Below, piece after piece: positions 54,437 to 64,000 of a stretch of 64,000 bases of DNA. Numbering within the stretch: the first letter of the stretch is position 1; each line of letters opens with the position of its first letter. Both the position numbers and the translations under genes were made by a program. Source of the DNA: Pseudoalteromonas piscicida (lineage in GTDB: Bacteria > Pseudomonadota > Gammaproteobacteria > Enterobacterales > Alteromonadaceae). The notes under the pieces are model-generated. The model saw nothing but the letters and a program-made list of their open reading frames with translations, did no database searches and had not been told where the DNA came from. The DNA is taken from assembly GCF_002208135.1 (NCBI RefSeq), contig NZ_CP021646.1:43501-107500 (forward strand), in the 5' to 3' direction.

Positions 54437-55819
54437 GTGTCGATCACCTCATTTTCTCAATTACCTTTAAACCAAGCGCTTGCTCAGCGCCTTGTAGATC
54501 TTAACTACATGGTGCCAACGGCAGTACAGTCTGTGAGTTTAGCGCCAGCACTGACTGAGCGAGATTTAGTCGTGAAAGGGAAAACTGGGTCTGGTAAAAC
54601 ACTGGTGTTTTCACTTGCGCTGCTGAATAAGTTGCAGCCTGAAAGTAATGATGTTCAGGCTTTAGTGTTATGTCCAACGAGAGAATTGGCCGACCAAGTT
54701 GCACAAGAGATCAGAAAAGTTGCGGCTTTAATTGGTAACATCAAAGTGCAAACGCTCTGCGGAGGAACGCCCATTGAGCCTCAAACCCGAGCGTTGCAAC
54801 ATGGCGCGCATATTGTCGTTGGTACACCAGGTCGGGTTGAAGAGCATGTTTTTAATGGCTCACTCATGCTGACTGAAACGCAGACTGTGGTATTCGACGA
54901 AGCGGATCAGATGTTGGATATGGGCTTTACTGAAACGCTAGAAAGCATTTTAGTGTATGTGCCTGAAGTTCGACAAACACTGATGTTTAGTGCGACCTAC
55001 CCAGACAAGATCATGAAACTGGCGAAGCAATATATGCGTGAGCCAGAGTTTGTCGAAGCGAAAGAAGAACAAGCACACCACAGCATTAAGCAAACCTTTT
55101 ATAAATTAGACAACAATAAAATGCGCTTTAACGCACTGAGAGTGCTGTTAATGCAGCACCAGCCGCAAAGCTGTATCGTTTTTTGTAACACCAAAACTGA
55201 GACTAAGCGACTATTCGAAGAATTACGTCAAACTGGACTAGCTTGCGTCGAGTTACATGGCGATTTAGAGCAAGGTGAACGAGAGTGGTCATTGCTCACT
55301 TTTGCCAACAAGAGTGCCAATATTTTAGTTGCCACCGACGTTGCCGCTCGAGGGCTCGATGTTGAGGAAGTCGAACTTGTGGTTAACTATCATTTGGCAC
55401 TTGAGCCGCAAACGCATATTCACCGTGTTGGTCGTACGGGCCGGGGTGAGCACAAAGGTATTGCAGTATCTCTTTATGGAGAAAAAGAAGCCTTCAAAAT
55501 AAAACAGTTAGCGGAAATATATGGTCAAGAGCTGAAGCATGGCACGTTGCCAAGTCATTCACTGCTCGAAAAGCCAGCCTATAAGTCGAACATGGTGACC
55601 CTCATGATTGAAGGTGGCAAGCAGCAAAAGCTCCGTAAAGGAGACATTGTAGGCTGCTTGACCGGTGAAGAGGGCATCAGCGTTAAGCAGATTGGCAAAA
55701 TAAATATTTATGATGTACAAGCATTCGTTGCTGTAAAACGTGAGGCGGTAAAGCCTGCGCTACGTAAGCTTAACAATAGTAAGATTAAAAATAAGCGTTT
55801 TAAAGCCTTACGCGCTTAA
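54437..55819 (+). CDS. dbpA: ATP-dependent RNA helicase DbpA
   Basis: A 460-residue DEAD-box helicase starting at a GTG with AGGA upstream. Motifs: Q motif (LVDLNYMVPTAVQ), KTGSGKT, PTRELADQ, DEAD, SAT, and HRVGRTGRGEHKG. The C-terminal RNA-binding domain (VTLMIEGGKQQKLRKGDIVG) is the DbpA-specific module that targets 23S rRNA hairpin 92. It acts in large-subunit assembly. Confidence 0.95.
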   Translation: MSITSFSQLPLNQALAQRLVDLNYMVPTAVQSVSLAPALTERDLVVKGKTGSGKTLVFSLALLNKLQPESNDVQALVLCPTRELADQVAQEIRKVAALIGNIKVQTLCGGTPIEPQTRALQHGAHIVVGTPGRVEEHVFNGSLMLTETQTVVFDEADQMLDMGFTETLESILVYVPEVRQTLMFSATYPDKIMKLAKQYMREPEFVEAKEEQAHHSIKQTFYKLDNNKMRFNALRVLLMQHQPQSCIVFCNTKTETKRLFEELRQTGLACVELHGDLEQGEREWSLLTFANKSANILVATDVAARGLDVEEVELVVNYHLALEPQTHIHRVGRTGRGEHKGIAVSLYGEKEAFKIKQLAEIYGQELKHGTLPSHSLLEKPAYKSNMVTLMIEGGKQQKLRKGDIVGCLTGEEGISVKQIGKINIYDVQAFVAVKREAVKPALRKLNNSKIKNKRFKALRA

Positions 55820-56392
55820 GGCATGCTTCAGCATCTCATACTCGTTCATTAAGCGTTTGAAGGTTTCCTCATCACCTGACTTATCTGGGTGATGAGTGAG
55901 CGCTTGTTTTCTCCAACATTGGCTTAACATCTTACGATCATAATCTATAGGTAGCTGCCAGAGTCTTCTAATGTCATTTAATTCGTTAGTATTGATTTCA
56001 TGTCGTTGGCGAGCGCCGCTAAACGTAAAGCGTTGCCAAAAGTTATCTAATAGAGCACTCACCTCCTCGCTACTGGTTTCGTAATGCTGCCAGTCTAAAT
56101 AGTAACTTCTGAGCGGATCATCTGACGCTAATTGATGCTCACCTAATCGTGGAGCTAGATAAATATTGAGTGCTTCGATATGTAAGTATTGGCCCTCATC
56201 GAATACTTCTTGCTGAAGTTGATACAGGGCATTCATGATCAGGAAGTTACGTTTAAATAGGTTTTTATTTTCATCTTCGTCAAGGCGAGGGAGTTGTTGT
56301 TGTTCCAACAAAACGGCGGCAATAGTGTGTACTTTTAACGATTGATTTTGACAAATTAGTCTAAAAATAACATCTGCTAGCGGATTGAACAT
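55808..56392 (-). CDS. DnaJ-related protein with C-terminal J domain
   Basis: A 194-residue protein. An N-terminal DNAJ_related-type region (MFNPLADVIFRLICQNQSLKV, LDEDENKNLFKRNFLIMNALY) is followed by a J domain at the very C-terminus with the HPD motif (THHPDKSGDEETFKRLMNEYE). This reversed layout, J domain last, fits the DnaJ-related family. It should stimulate DnaK. The 3' end overlaps dbpA by 12 bases. Confidence 0.85.
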   Translation of the reverse strand: MFNPLADVIFRLICQNQSLKVHTIAAVLLEQQQLPRLDEDENKNLFKRNFLIMNALYQLQQEVFDEGQYLHIEALNIYLAPRLGEHQLASDDPLRSYYLDWQHYETSSEEVSALLDNFWQRFTFSGARQRHEINTNELNDIRRLWQLPIDYDRKMLSQCWRKQALTHHPDKSGDEETFKRLMNEYEMLKHALSA

Positions 56393-56463
56393 TGTCGCCT
56401 CTTTAGTCTTGGTGTATCTTCACACTACCACGCAGACTAAATGATAAGCAATGGAGAGCAGCA

Positions 56464-59304
56464 ATGAATTTATCGAGGCAACTAAAGCCATGGTTTGTGT
56501 TTGCCTGTTGTCTGTGTTTCTCCAGTTGTTTTCAAGTTAACGCCACGCTAAATGATAGCACCCTTGACGAGCGTATCGCAGAGGTGGAGCAAACCACCCA
56601 TTGGCAACAACAAAAAACGCTGGGCACCGAGTTACTCGCGGAACAAGAACTGGGAAAGACAAGAAAAGTCGAGCTTTTGCTTAGCCTAGGTAAATCTGCT
56701 TATAAACAAAATCAATTCAAAGATGCACTCATTTTTCTCAATCAGTTAGAGTTGATAACGCAATCAGATAGACTGAGTGACAACCATTTTACAGCCGTGA
56801 AGGTTCAAGGGATCTGCTACTTTTACCTCGGTCATTACCAACAGGCAATCGAGTTTTACTCACGAGCATTGGCGCTAGCTGAGCAACGTAATGTCCCTAT
56901 AGAGATGGCTAATTTACATAGTAATTTGGGCCTAGCATATTTTAATAGCTTCACACTAGACTTGGCACTGCATAATTATTTAAAAGCAGATGAGCTTTAC
57001 CAAGAGTTCGGCGATGCTCAAGATCACGCCGATATTTTACTGAACATATCGGGTGTTTATATTCGTCAAGGCGCCTATGACAAGGCTGAAGAAATGCTCC
57101 ATGAAGCCCTAAATGCATTTGTCGAGTTGAATGATGAATATGGTGTTGCGCTGGCTCAGGCAGATCTTGGTGTGCTATACACTGAGACTAAACGCCCCGC
57201 GCTTGCCAAAGCGTCATACCAAGCAGCAATTGCTTATTATGAAGCGCAGAATGACGTCCGCCATTTGTCATTTGAATATGGCAATCTTGCTTTATTGAGC
57301 TATTCACAAAACCAATTAGAATTAGCCGAAAAAGAAGCAAACTTTGCGCTCTATTATGCTGAAAAGGCTCAGAATCCTGCCAACCTCATGGAAGCTCAAT
57401 TTACCTTGGCACAAATCTTCTTCGCTCAAGGGCGGCTAACAGAAGCCCTGACTAATGCAGAGCAAAGTTTAGCGGCTAGTCGAGTTATGCATGAACGAAA
57501 AAGAGAGCGTATGGCTCTCCGTTTGCTAGCCTTGATTGAGGCTGCGCAAGGAAATATTAAGCGCGCTAGAGACTATGACTCACAAAATTTGGAAGCGCAA
57601 AACCGTTTGATGAATGACGACATGCTGAAACGGATTAATGACTATCGTGCTAAGTATGAGGCCAGTGAGCTTTCTCGAGAAGTCGAAGTGCTTAAGCAAG
57701 AGCAAAAATTACAGCTACTCAAAGAAGAGCAGCGCAGCCAGTTACAGTTGTTGGGCGTTATCATCGCGCTATTAACCTTACTGACAACTTTTGCACTTTA
57801 CCGACGTAAGGTTGAGCAAAGAGCAAAATTAGAGTTAAGTCAGAAGGTCGCATTAAGAACATCTGAGCTTCAGCAAAAAGCGGATGAGTTAAAAGCGGCC
57901 AATCAAGTGAAAAGTCAATTTCTGGCAAATATGAGCCATGAAATCAGAACGCCACTTACAACGGTGCTGGGACACGCAGAAGATTTGTTGGTCGAACAAG
58001 ATTTAAATGCTCAGGCACAAGCATCGGTCAGAACAATCTATAATCAAGGGTTACACTTACGAGATCTCGTCAATGATATTCTGGATTTAAGTCGAATCGA
58101 AGCTGAGCGATTAGAGCTAGAGGCGACGGAATTTTCGGTAAGCAGCTTACTTGCTGACTTATGTGATATGTTTCAACAAAATATCCAGAGTAAGCAATTG
58201 GAGTTTATCGTCTGTGATCAGGTAAGGGCTAACGCTTATGTGCGTTTAGATTACATTCGAGTAAAACAAATACTAATAAACTTGCTAAGTAACGCCCTAA
58301 AGTTTACCGAAAAAGGCCGTATTGAATTGGAGGTATCTGAAACGCACCATGGTTTGCAGTTTGTGGTGAAAGATACTGGTATTGGTATGACTGAGCAGCA
58401 AATAGGTCGAATTTTTGATAATTTCCAACAAGCTGACAACAGTATAACAAGGCGCTTTGGCGGCTCAGGACTCGGATTAAGTTTGTCGAGCCAGCTTGCT
58501 CACATGATGAATGGTGAAATCAAAGTACAAAGTGTTGTCGAACATGGTAGTGCCTTCTCCTTTAGTGTACCTTGTACCGTTTATCTCAATACGGCCATTG
58601 CTGAAATTAAAGAACCGCAGTCCAAGCAACCTTTGCTCTCTGGTACGGTGCTGGTTGTGGAAGATCACCCAGAGAATCGGCAACTATTCTCTCGCATGAT
58701 TGAGCGTACGGGCGCAACGGTTATTGTAGCCGAAAATGGTGCTCGAGCGGTTGAGCAGTGTCTTAGTGACTTTCCTGATTTGGTACTTATGGACATTCAA
58801 ATGCCAAGAATGGACGGGGTAGAAGCGCTTAGGATCATCCGCTCGGCGGGCTACTCCGGTCCAATATACGCGTTGACCGCTAATGTCCTGACGGAAGAGG
58901 TAAAATCATATATCGACTCAGGATTCAATGGTCATATTGGCAAGCCAATTAATAAAAATGAATTATTAGCTGTATTGAATATGCACTTAAACTTCGAGTC
59001 TGACGGCAAAGCGTATGAACTTAATATTGATTTATCGGATTTACGAGATAGCTTCGCAAGCACTTTTGAACAAGAGCGTTACTTGTTGATTGATGCTTGG
59101 CAAAATAAAGACCTGATCACACTTCAGACTATTTGTCACAAGTTGGCGGGAGCGGCATCTATGTTTGAATTCCCTGAGCTGGCGAGTATCGCCATAGAAT
59201 TTGAGAAGGTATTGAAGCAAGGGGAAGGGGGCGAAGATCAATTTCAATCTCTGTTTTTAGCAATGTGTGATCAGCTAAAGTCTCAAGAATCTTTAGCCTC
59301 CTAA
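56464..59304 (+). CDS. TPR-containing hybrid sensor histidine kinase with receiver and Hpt domains
   Basis: A 946-residue protein: signal peptide (about 1-28), a long TPR array (about 60-380), a coiled coil, a membrane helix (about 422-441), HisKA with H492 ([13 protein letters not shown]), HATPase_c ([22 protein letters not shown]), a receiver with D777 ([12 protein letters not shown]), and an Hpt domain with H892 ([12 protein letters not shown]). All phosphorelay parts except an output are in one protein. GGAGAG precedes the ATG. The ligand sensed by the TPRs is unknown. Overlaps the convergent chemoreceptor by 4 bases. Confidence 0.92.
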   Translation: MNLSRQLKPWFVFACCLCFSSCFQVNATLNDSTLDERIAEVEQTTHWQQQKTLGTELLAEQELGKTRKVELLLSLGKSAYKQNQFKDALIFLNQLELITQSDRLSDNHFTAVKVQGICYFYLGHYQQAIEFYSRALALAEQRNVPIEMANLHSNLGLAYFNSFTLDLALHNYLKADELYQEFGDAQDHADILLNISGVYIRQGAYDKAEEMLHEALNAFVELNDEYGVALAQADLGVLYTETKRPALAKASYQAAIAYYEAQNDVRHLSFEYGNLALLSYSQNQLELAEKEANFALYYAEKAQNPANLMEAQFTLAQIFFAQGRLTEALTNAEQSLAASRVMHERKRERMALRLLALIEAAQGNIKRARDYDSQNLEAQNRLMNDDMLKRINDYRAKYEASELSREVEVLKQEQKLQLLKEEQRSQLQLLGVIIALLTLLTTFALYRRKVEQRAKLELSQKVALRTSELQQKADELKAANQVKSQFLANMSHEIRTPLTTVLGHAEDLLVEQDLNAQAQASVRTIYNQGLHLRDLVNDILDLSRIEAERLELEATEFSVSSLLADLCDMFQQNIQSKQLEFIVCDQVRANAYVRLDYIRVKQILINLLSNALKFTEKGRIELEVSETHHGLQFVVKDTGIGMTEQQIGRIFDNFQQADNSITRRFGGSGLGLSLSSQLAHMMNGEIKVQSVVEHGSAFSFSVPCTVYLNTAIAEIKEPQSKQPLLSGTVLVVEDHPENRQLFSRMIERTGATVIVAENGARAVEQCLSDFPDLVLMDIQMPRMDGVEALRIIRSAGYSGPIYALTANVLTEEVKSYIDSGFNGHIGKPINKNELLAVLNMHLNFESDGKAYELNIDLSDLRDSFASTFEQERYLLIDAWQNKDLITLQTICHKLAGAASMFEFPELASIAIEFEKVLKQGEGGEDQFQSLFLAMCDQLKSQESLAS

Positions 59305-60563
59305 AATAGTTCTATATCATCTGAATCTCCCATATTTAAATTGTCCGGTTGCTCAACATTACTAATTGAAACCCGTGAACTGTCTTTTCTAGTATCTAAT
59401 TCCTGTGTGTAGTCGGCGATTTTAAAAATAGACAACTTTTCATGAATGCTTTGTGACAAGGCAATCAGGTCTCGATTAGAGACAGCTTGAATTTTAGTGC
59501 TTGAAAGCGCATCTGAATTTAGGTGTACCATTGACTCTATGCTTTCCTGAGCTTCGTCAGAAGCTTGCTTTTGCTCTCCAACTTGCTGGTGAATATCATG
59601 AGACATTTGGTTGATAGAGAGCATCGCATTTTCTATTTCATCGACCTCTTTTGTAGAAGCTTCGCTTAATTTTACTGTATTGGCGGTTTCCTGCAGCGCT
59701 GCTTGCATCAGCGCATATACGGAATCTGTACCGGATTGTATTTTGCTAATGACTTGGCTTACTTCCTTAGTAGATTGACTCGTCCTTGCTGCAAGATTAC
59801 GAACTTCGTCAGCAACGACGGCAAATCCTCTTCCTAGCTCACCCGCTCGCGCGGCCTCAATTGCAGCATTTAGCGCAAGTAAGTTGGTTTGCTCTGCAAT
59901 GCCATTAATCACTTCAAGCACAGAACTAATTTCATTGCTGTCTGTTTTGAGCAGTTCTATTTGATCACTGGTTTTTTTGATGTTATCTGCAAGTGTTAGC
60001 AGGCTTTCTTGACTTTTATCAGTATCTAATCTGGTCTGTTTTACTGCGATTGTGGCGTTTTCTACAGATGCATAGATCTGTTCTAAGCTAGTATCCAAAC
60101 GCGCAGAAATCTCTAGCATAGACTGAATTGAGGTGGCTAAGTATTCACCATGAGTATGTTGTAGCGTCGCCTTTTGTGTCATGGATGCATAGGTATCTCT
60201 TAGGCTATCTGCCATTGGGTGAAGTCGAGAAGAAGATGCATATACTTCACTAATTACATGTTCTATAACGGCGAAGCAATCATTCATTAATAGGCAGGAT
60301 TTAGAAATACTTTTATCTTGTTCGTTAAAGCGATAAGTTAGGTCGACGCCTTCGTCACTAATAAAATTTCGAACTAGATGCTCTAAGTGTTTTTCAGCGG
60401 AAGGAGCTTTTTTAAAGTATAAGAATTGCAATAGCGCCCCCAGCGATAGGGCACCAACTGCAACGACTACTTTAGCCTCATCAGAGGATAGCGAGGTAAT
60501 TGCGAGTGTTACAGAAGCCAAATTAAAAAGCGTGACTGCGGCAATAATATGACTCTGTTTCAT
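59301..60563 (-). CDS. Methyl-accepting chemotaxis protein
   Basis: A 420-residue chemoreceptor. Two short N-terminal membrane helices (about 7-25 and 30-48) leave almost no periplasmic part, so sensing is likely cytoplasmic or membrane-based. There is no clear HAMP domain. The signalling hairpin core is [20 protein letters not shown], with [13 protein letters not shown] after it. AAGGGA precedes the ATG. It converges on the TPR kinase and may be functionally unrelated. Confidence 0.9.
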   Translation of the reverse strand: MKQSHIIAAVTLFNLASVTLAITSLSSDEAKVVVAVGALSLGALLQFLYFKKAPSAEKHLEHLVRNFISDEGVDLTYRFNEQDKSISKSCLLMNDCFAVIEHVISEVYASSSRLHPMADSLRDTYASMTQKATLQHTHGEYLATSIQSMLEISARLDTSLEQIYASVENATIAVKQTRLDTDKSQESLLTLADNIKKTSDQIELLKTDSNEISSVLEVINGIAEQTNLLALNAAIEAARAGELGRGFAVVADEVRNLAARTSQSTKEVSQVISKIQSGTDSVYALMQAALQETANTVKLSEASTKEVDEIENAMLSINQMSHDIHQQVGEQKQASDEAQESIESMVHLNSDALSSTKIQAVSNRDLIALSQSIHEKLSIFKIADYTQELDTRKDSSRVSISNVEQPDNLNMGDSDDIELF

Positions 60564-60652
60564 TCTACGTCCCTTGGGGCATCATTCAAATGCATTTTAA
60601 TTTTATTAGATAGGTATAGAACAAAAACAGGAAGTTGGCGAACCTGAAAGGC

Positions 60653-60677
60653 AAAAAGCCAGCATAAGCTGGCTTTT
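60653..60677 (-). terminator. Rho-independent terminator downstream of rho
   Basis: On the minus strand AAAAGCCAGC pairs with GCTGGCTTTT around a 4-base loop and is followed by Ts. It begins 24 bases after the rho stop. Confidence 0.9.
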
Positions 60678-60700
60678 AAATAACTAAACTTGATGTCTAC

Positions 60701-61960
60701 TTACTTACGACGCATTGAGTCGAAAAATTCATCGTTTGTTTTGCTCATGGAAAGCTTATCAATAAGGAATTCCATGGCATCGATCTCACTCATTTCATGA
60801 ACAATCTTACGTAAGATCCACATTTTCTGCAGTTCATCAGTTTTCGTTAGCAGTTCTTCACGACGAGTACCAGAGCGGTTGAAGTCGATAGCTGGGAATA
60901 CACGTTTTTCCGCAATCTTACGGTTTAGGTGTAGTTCCATATTACCCGTACCCTTAAACTCTTCGTAGATAACTTCATCCATCTTAGAGCCGGTATCGAT
61001 AAGTGCCGTTGCGATGATGGTTAAGCTTCCGCCTTCCTCAACATTACGTGCAGCACCAAAGAAACGCTTAGGTTTGTGCAGCGCATTGGCATCAACACCA
61101 CCAGTTAATACCTTACCTGATGAAGGAATAACCGTGTTGTATGCTCGGGCAAGACGTGTAATTGAGTCAAGTAGAATGATGACATCCTTCTTATGCTCAA
61201 CTAAGCGTTTTGCTTTTTCAATCACCATTTCTGCTACTTGAACGTGGCGGTTGGCAGGTTCGTCGAAGGTAGAGGCTATAACTTCACCTTGAACGAGACG
61301 CTGCATCTCTGTTACTTCTTCCGGACGCTCATCGATCAGTAGTACCATCAATGTCGCATCTGGGTTGTTATATGTGATGGACTGAGCAATGTTTTGTAGC
61401 AACATTGTTTTACCCGCTTTTGGTGGTGCAACGATAAGTGCGCGCTGACCTTTACCGATTGGAGAAGCAAGGTCTAATACTCGAGCAGTAATATCTTCTG
61501 TACTACCATTACCTCGTTCCATTACCATACGCTCATTCGCATGAATAGGCGTTAAGTTTTCAAATAGGATTTTGGTACGAGAGTTTTCTGGCTTATCGAA
61601 GTTAACTTCATTAACTTTCAATAATGCAAAATATCTTTCGCCATCTTTTGGTGGTCTTATTAAACCACTGATGGTGTCACCGGTACGCAGGCTGAAACGT
61701 CTAATTTGGCTCGGAGAAACGTAAATATCATCAGGGCCAGCTAGGTAAGATGCTTCTGAAGAACGTAAAAAGCCGAAGCCATCTTGTAAAATTTCTAAAA
61801 CACCGCCGCCGTATATATTTTCGCCGCTTTTCGCGTGCGCTTTCAAAATAGCAAAGATAATATCTTGTTTTCTTAAACGAGCTACGTTTTCAAGTCCCAT
61901 GGACTCAGCAAGTTTTACAAGTTCATTGATTGACTTGTCTTTTAATTCGCGTAAATGCAT
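60701..61960 (-). CDS. rho: Transcription termination factor Rho
   Basis: A 419-residue hexameric RNA helicase. An N-terminal Rho_N domain ([17 protein letters not shown]) and CSD-type RNA-binding domain ([23 protein letters not shown] region) are followed by the ATPase with Walker [13 protein letters not shown] and [13 protein letters not shown]. The C-terminus is complete. It is preceded by a 205-base leader and by trxA on the same strand. Confidence 0.98.
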   Translation of the reverse strand: MHLRELKDKSINELVKLAESMGLENVARLRKQDIIFAILKAHAKSGENIYGGGVLEILQDGFGFLRSSEASYLAGPDDIYVSPSQIRRFSLRTGDTISGLIRPPKDGERYFALLKVNEVNFDKPENSRTKILFENLTPIHANERMVMERGNGSTEDITARVLDLASPIGKGQRALIVAPPKAGKTMLLQNIAQSITYNNPDATLMVLLIDERPEEVTEMQRLVQGEVIASTFDEPANRHVQVAEMVIEKAKRLVEHKKDVIILLDSITRLARAYNTVIPSSGKVLTGGVDANALHKPKRFFGAARNVEEGGSLTIIATALIDTGSKMDEVIYEEFKGTGNMELHLNRKIAEKRVFPAIDFNRSGTRREELLTKTDELQKMWILRKIVHEMSEIDAMEFLIDKLSMSKTNDEFFDSMRRK

Positions 61961-62165
61961 ATTGGTGGGTTCTTTATTACAGTTGTCATTCTCGTTAGTT
62001 TCACGAGAGAGGTTGATTTGATAAAGCTTAAAGGTTTGTGGCTTTATAAGTTAGCAGCTAGGCGTCGGGTCGTCCAGTGTTTATACAAATTTTATTCTAT
62101 TAAAAATGATACAGATCAGGTCCACAACTGCGGCAGTGATGCCGCAGATTGCGTAACAACCTGAA
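61961..62165 (-). promoter_or_regulatory. rho leader region with a GC-rich hairpin
   Basis: The trxA-rho gap holds a perfect 8-bp hairpin (CTGCGGCA, 62128-62135, with TGCCGCAG, 62140-62147) 18 bases after trxA, probably its 3' end, then AT-rich sequence that likely includes the rho promoter. Rho is often autoregulated in its leader; no convincing leader peptide is seen. Confidence 0.45.
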
Positions 62166-62492
62166 TTATAGGTTGTTTTCTAGAAACTCAACAAGTTGAG
62201 TCTTAGATAGGGCACCAACTTTAGTTGCCGCTACTGCACCATCTTTAAACAGTAATAGTGTTGGAATACCACGGATACCGTATTTAGGTGGAGTATTAGC
62301 ATTTTGGTCGATATTTAGTTTGCCGATCGCCACGCGGTCACCGTGTGATTCTGCAACTTCATCAAGGATAGGCGCAATCATCTTACAAGGGCCACACCAT
62401 TCTGCCCAGAAATCTACTAGTACAGGCTTGTCAGATTTGATTACGTCAGCTTCAAAGCTGTCATCAGTTAGTTGGATAATTTTGTCGCTCAT
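62166..62492 (-). CDS. trxA: Thioredoxin 1
   Basis: A 108-residue thioredoxin with the WCGPC active site (C33, C36), the buried Asp (VDFWA), and the cis-Pro loop [12 protein letters not shown]. It reduces protein disulfides in the cytoplasm. GGAGAG precedes the ATG. trxA lies upstream of rho and divergent from rhlB, as in E. coli. Confidence 0.98.
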   Translation of the reverse strand: MSDKIIQLTDDSFEADVIKSDKPVLVDFWAEWCGPCKMIAPILDEVAESHGDRVAIGKLNIDQNANTPPKYGIRGIPTLLLFKDGAVAATKVGALSKTQLVEFLENNL

Positions 62493-62583
62493 TACGCTCT
62501 CCGTTAGAATTAGGCGAAATATTTAATGCGTATTTAAACACTCTTGTTTCTTATTGCAAGTTTAAACGTTATGCTTTATCGCT

Positions 62584-63864
62584 ATGACTAAGACACATTT
62601 GACCAATAAAAAATTCAACGACTTTGCTTTAGCACCGGAAGTGGTCGCCGGTTTACAGGAAAATGGCTTCGAATTTTGCACGCCAATCCAAGCAAAGTGT
62701 ATACCTTACATCTGTGAAGGCCGCGATATTGCTGGCCAGGCACAAACTGGTACGGGCAAAACCCTTGCGTTTTTGACCGCGACCTGTCATCGCCTATTGC
62801 AGACCAAAAAGGATAAAAAAACGCAACCTCGTGCAATTATTATGGCACCGACTCGAGAGTTGGCTATCCAAATACATAAGGACGCGCAAGTCGTTGCGCC
62901 ACGTTGTGATCTTAAGCTTGCCCTTGTATATGGTGGCGAAGATTACGAAAAACAACGGGCTCAACTGGAAAAAGGCGCGGACATACTAATCGGAACTACT
63001 GGGCGTTTAATCGATTTTTATAAGCAGGGTGCTTATAACCTCAATGATATCGAAGTGGTTGTGCTAGATGAAGCAGACCGAATGTTTGATTTAGGCTTTA
63101 TTAAAGACATTCGTTATTTGTTCAATCGCATGCCAGGTCGTGAAGAGCGATTAAACCTATTATTCTCAGCGACACTGTCATACAGAGTGCAAGAATTAGC
63201 ATTCGAGCACATGACAAATCCTATCCATGTACAAATTGAACCAGATGTTAAAACGGGCAAACGCATTCAAGAAGAGCTGTTTCACCCGTCGACAGAGGAC
63301 AAAATACCTTTACTGCTGACTTTGATTGAGGAAGAGTGGCCAGAGAAGGCAATCATTTTTGCTAATACTAAGCACAGCTGCGAAAACGTATATGAATGGC
63401 TGAAAGCAGATGGCCACCGTGCTGGCTTGCTTACAGGCGATGTAAATCAAAAGAAACGCCAATCAATTCTAGCGCAGTTTACGCGTGGCGATGTTGATTT
63501 GCTGGTTGCGACTGATGTTGCAGCGCGTGGTTTACATATTCCTGAAGTAAGTCACGTGTTCAATTTTGACTTGCCGGATGACAGAGAAGACTATGTTCAC
63601 CGCATTGGTCGTACGGGTCGAGCGGGTGCATCTGGACATGCGATTAGTTTCGCGTGCGAGCAATACGCCTATAATTTACATGAGATAGAGGAATACATAG
63701 AGCATGCAATTCCTGTTTCTCATTATGATAAAACAGCACTATTAACTGACTTGCGTGCGCCTCAAGTAAATAAACGTCGTCATTCAGGCCATGGTAATAG
63801 TGGTAACAAGCAACGTGGTGGTGGTCGCCGAACAGGTGGCTATAGAAAACCACAATCCAAGTAA
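62584..63864 (+). CDS. rhlB: ATP-dependent RNA helicase RhlB
   Basis: A 426-residue DEAD-box helicase of the RNA degradosome. Motifs: [24 protein letters not shown] Q motif, [23 protein letters not shown], and [10 protein letters not shown]. The C-terminus is basic and Gly-rich ([19 protein letters not shown]), which fits RhlB. It is divergent from trxA and 52 bases upstream of gppA, probably one operon. Confidence 0.97.
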   Translation: MTKTHLTNKKFNDFALAPEVVAGLQENGFEFCTPIQAKCIPYICEGRDIAGQAQTGTGKTLAFLTATCHRLLQTKKDKKTQPRAIIMAPTRELAIQIHKDAQVVAPRCDLKLALVYGGEDYEKQRAQLEKGADILIGTTGRLIDFYKQGAYNLNDIEVVVLDEADRMFDLGFIKDIRYLFNRMPGREERLNLLFSATLSYRVQELAFEHMTNPIHVQIEPDVKTGKRIQEELFHPSTEDKIPLLLTLIEEEWPEKAIIFANTKHSCENVYEWLKADGHRAGLLTGDVNQKKRQSILAQFTRGDVDLLVATDVAARGLHIPEVSHVFNFDLPDDREDYVHRIGRTGRAGASGHAISFACEQYAYNLHEIEEYIEHAIPVSHYDKTALLTDLRAPQVNKRRHSGHGNSGNKQRGGGRRTGGYRKPQSK

Positions 63865-63916
63865 ACTTGGATAGCAAAGTAGTAAGCGCTTAAAGCGATT
63901 TGTTGAGGTTTAAAAA

Positions 63917-64000
63917 GTGGCAAAGACTGCTTCGAAGGAAGATATTTACGCTGTAATAGACTTAGGTTCTAACAGCTTTCATATGTTGATAGCGAAACAT
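63917..64000 (+). CDS. gppA: Exopolyphosphatase/pppGpp phosphohydrolase, N-terminal fragment
   Basis: The first 28 codons from a GTG, cut by the window edge. The reading contains IYAVIDLGSNSFHMLIAKH, the phosphate-binding signature of the Ppx/GppA family. GppA converts pppGpp to ppGpp. The order rhlB-gppA beside trxA-rho supports GppA rather than Ppx. GAGG lies 8 bases before the GTG. Confidence 0.85.
   Translation, partial: MAKTASKEDIYAVIDLGSNSFHMLIAKH

Noticed and set aside
61961-62010. A possible 15-codon leader peptide overlapping the rho start
   Set aside because: It has no convincing ribosome site and no rare-codon or repeat feature typical of leader peptides.

Overview
The window looks like a chromosomal segment of a marine gammaproteobacterium of the Alteromonadales, most likely Pseudoalteromonas or a close relative. 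This is inferred from gene orders I recognise (rho-trxA facing rhlB-gppA; lptM-lysA-dapF-DUF484-xerC-yigB facing cyaY; hemC-hemD/X-hemY; ubiD-fre), from many signalling proteins, and from the moderate GC content. I ran no database search. It is core and near-core chromosome throughout: there is no rRNA, no prophage, no insertion sequence and no CRISPR array.

Layout. 1-500: the start of fumC, behind a FagA-like gene with a Fur box in a 45-bp palindrome. 590-7600: small proteins, a DUF938 methyltransferase, an acyltransferase, a secreted hydrolase, and then the most interesting block. That block is an Lrp/AsnC regulator divergent from a DUF1864/PrnB-like heme-dioxygenase-fold protein that overlaps a kynureninase-like PLP enzyme. 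7700-9400: two tRNA-Ser genes, an unlisted 48-residue ORF and a lipid kinase. 9450-15500: a DMT exporter divergent from a MocR regulator with a clear operator, then YggN, cytochrome c', a TlpA-like lipoprotein and other membrane proteins. 15500-18800: folM-folE-folX (tetrahydromonapterin), nadE and yceH. 18870-34340: signalling and transport genes, including a CHASE hybrid kinase, a penicillin-acylase-family hydrolase, a diguanylate cyclase, a GNAT-nitrilase fusion with a SugE-type SMR exporter, an RNA pseudouridine synthase, an unrecognised secreted protein and a POT peptide transporter.

34400-39540 holds yigB, xerC, DUF484, dapF, lysA and lptM, with cyaY divergent. 39540-46640 holds an esterase, a DUF2914 protein with an 11-copy hexanucleotide repeat, hemC, a fused hemD-hemX, hemY, add and a CBS-domain protein. 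46800-49065 is ubiD-fre. 49370-52000 is a PAS-GGDEF-EAL protein whose signal peptide appears to be knocked out of frame by one base in a G run. The rest holds an M28 peptidase, dbpA, a DnaJ-related protein, a TPR hybrid kinase, a chemoreceptor, rho, trxA, rhlB and the start of gppA.

Functional themes. The Lrp/DUF1864/kynureninase-like set resembles a non-canonical tryptophan-oxidation module. The monapterin genes supply a pterin cofactor used by phenylalanine hydroxylase in other bacteria. Heme synthesis (hemC, hemDX, hemY), cyaY and Fur-controlled fagA-fumC reflect iron and heme economy. Several membrane sensors and c-di-GMP enzymes fit a surface-living marine bacterium.
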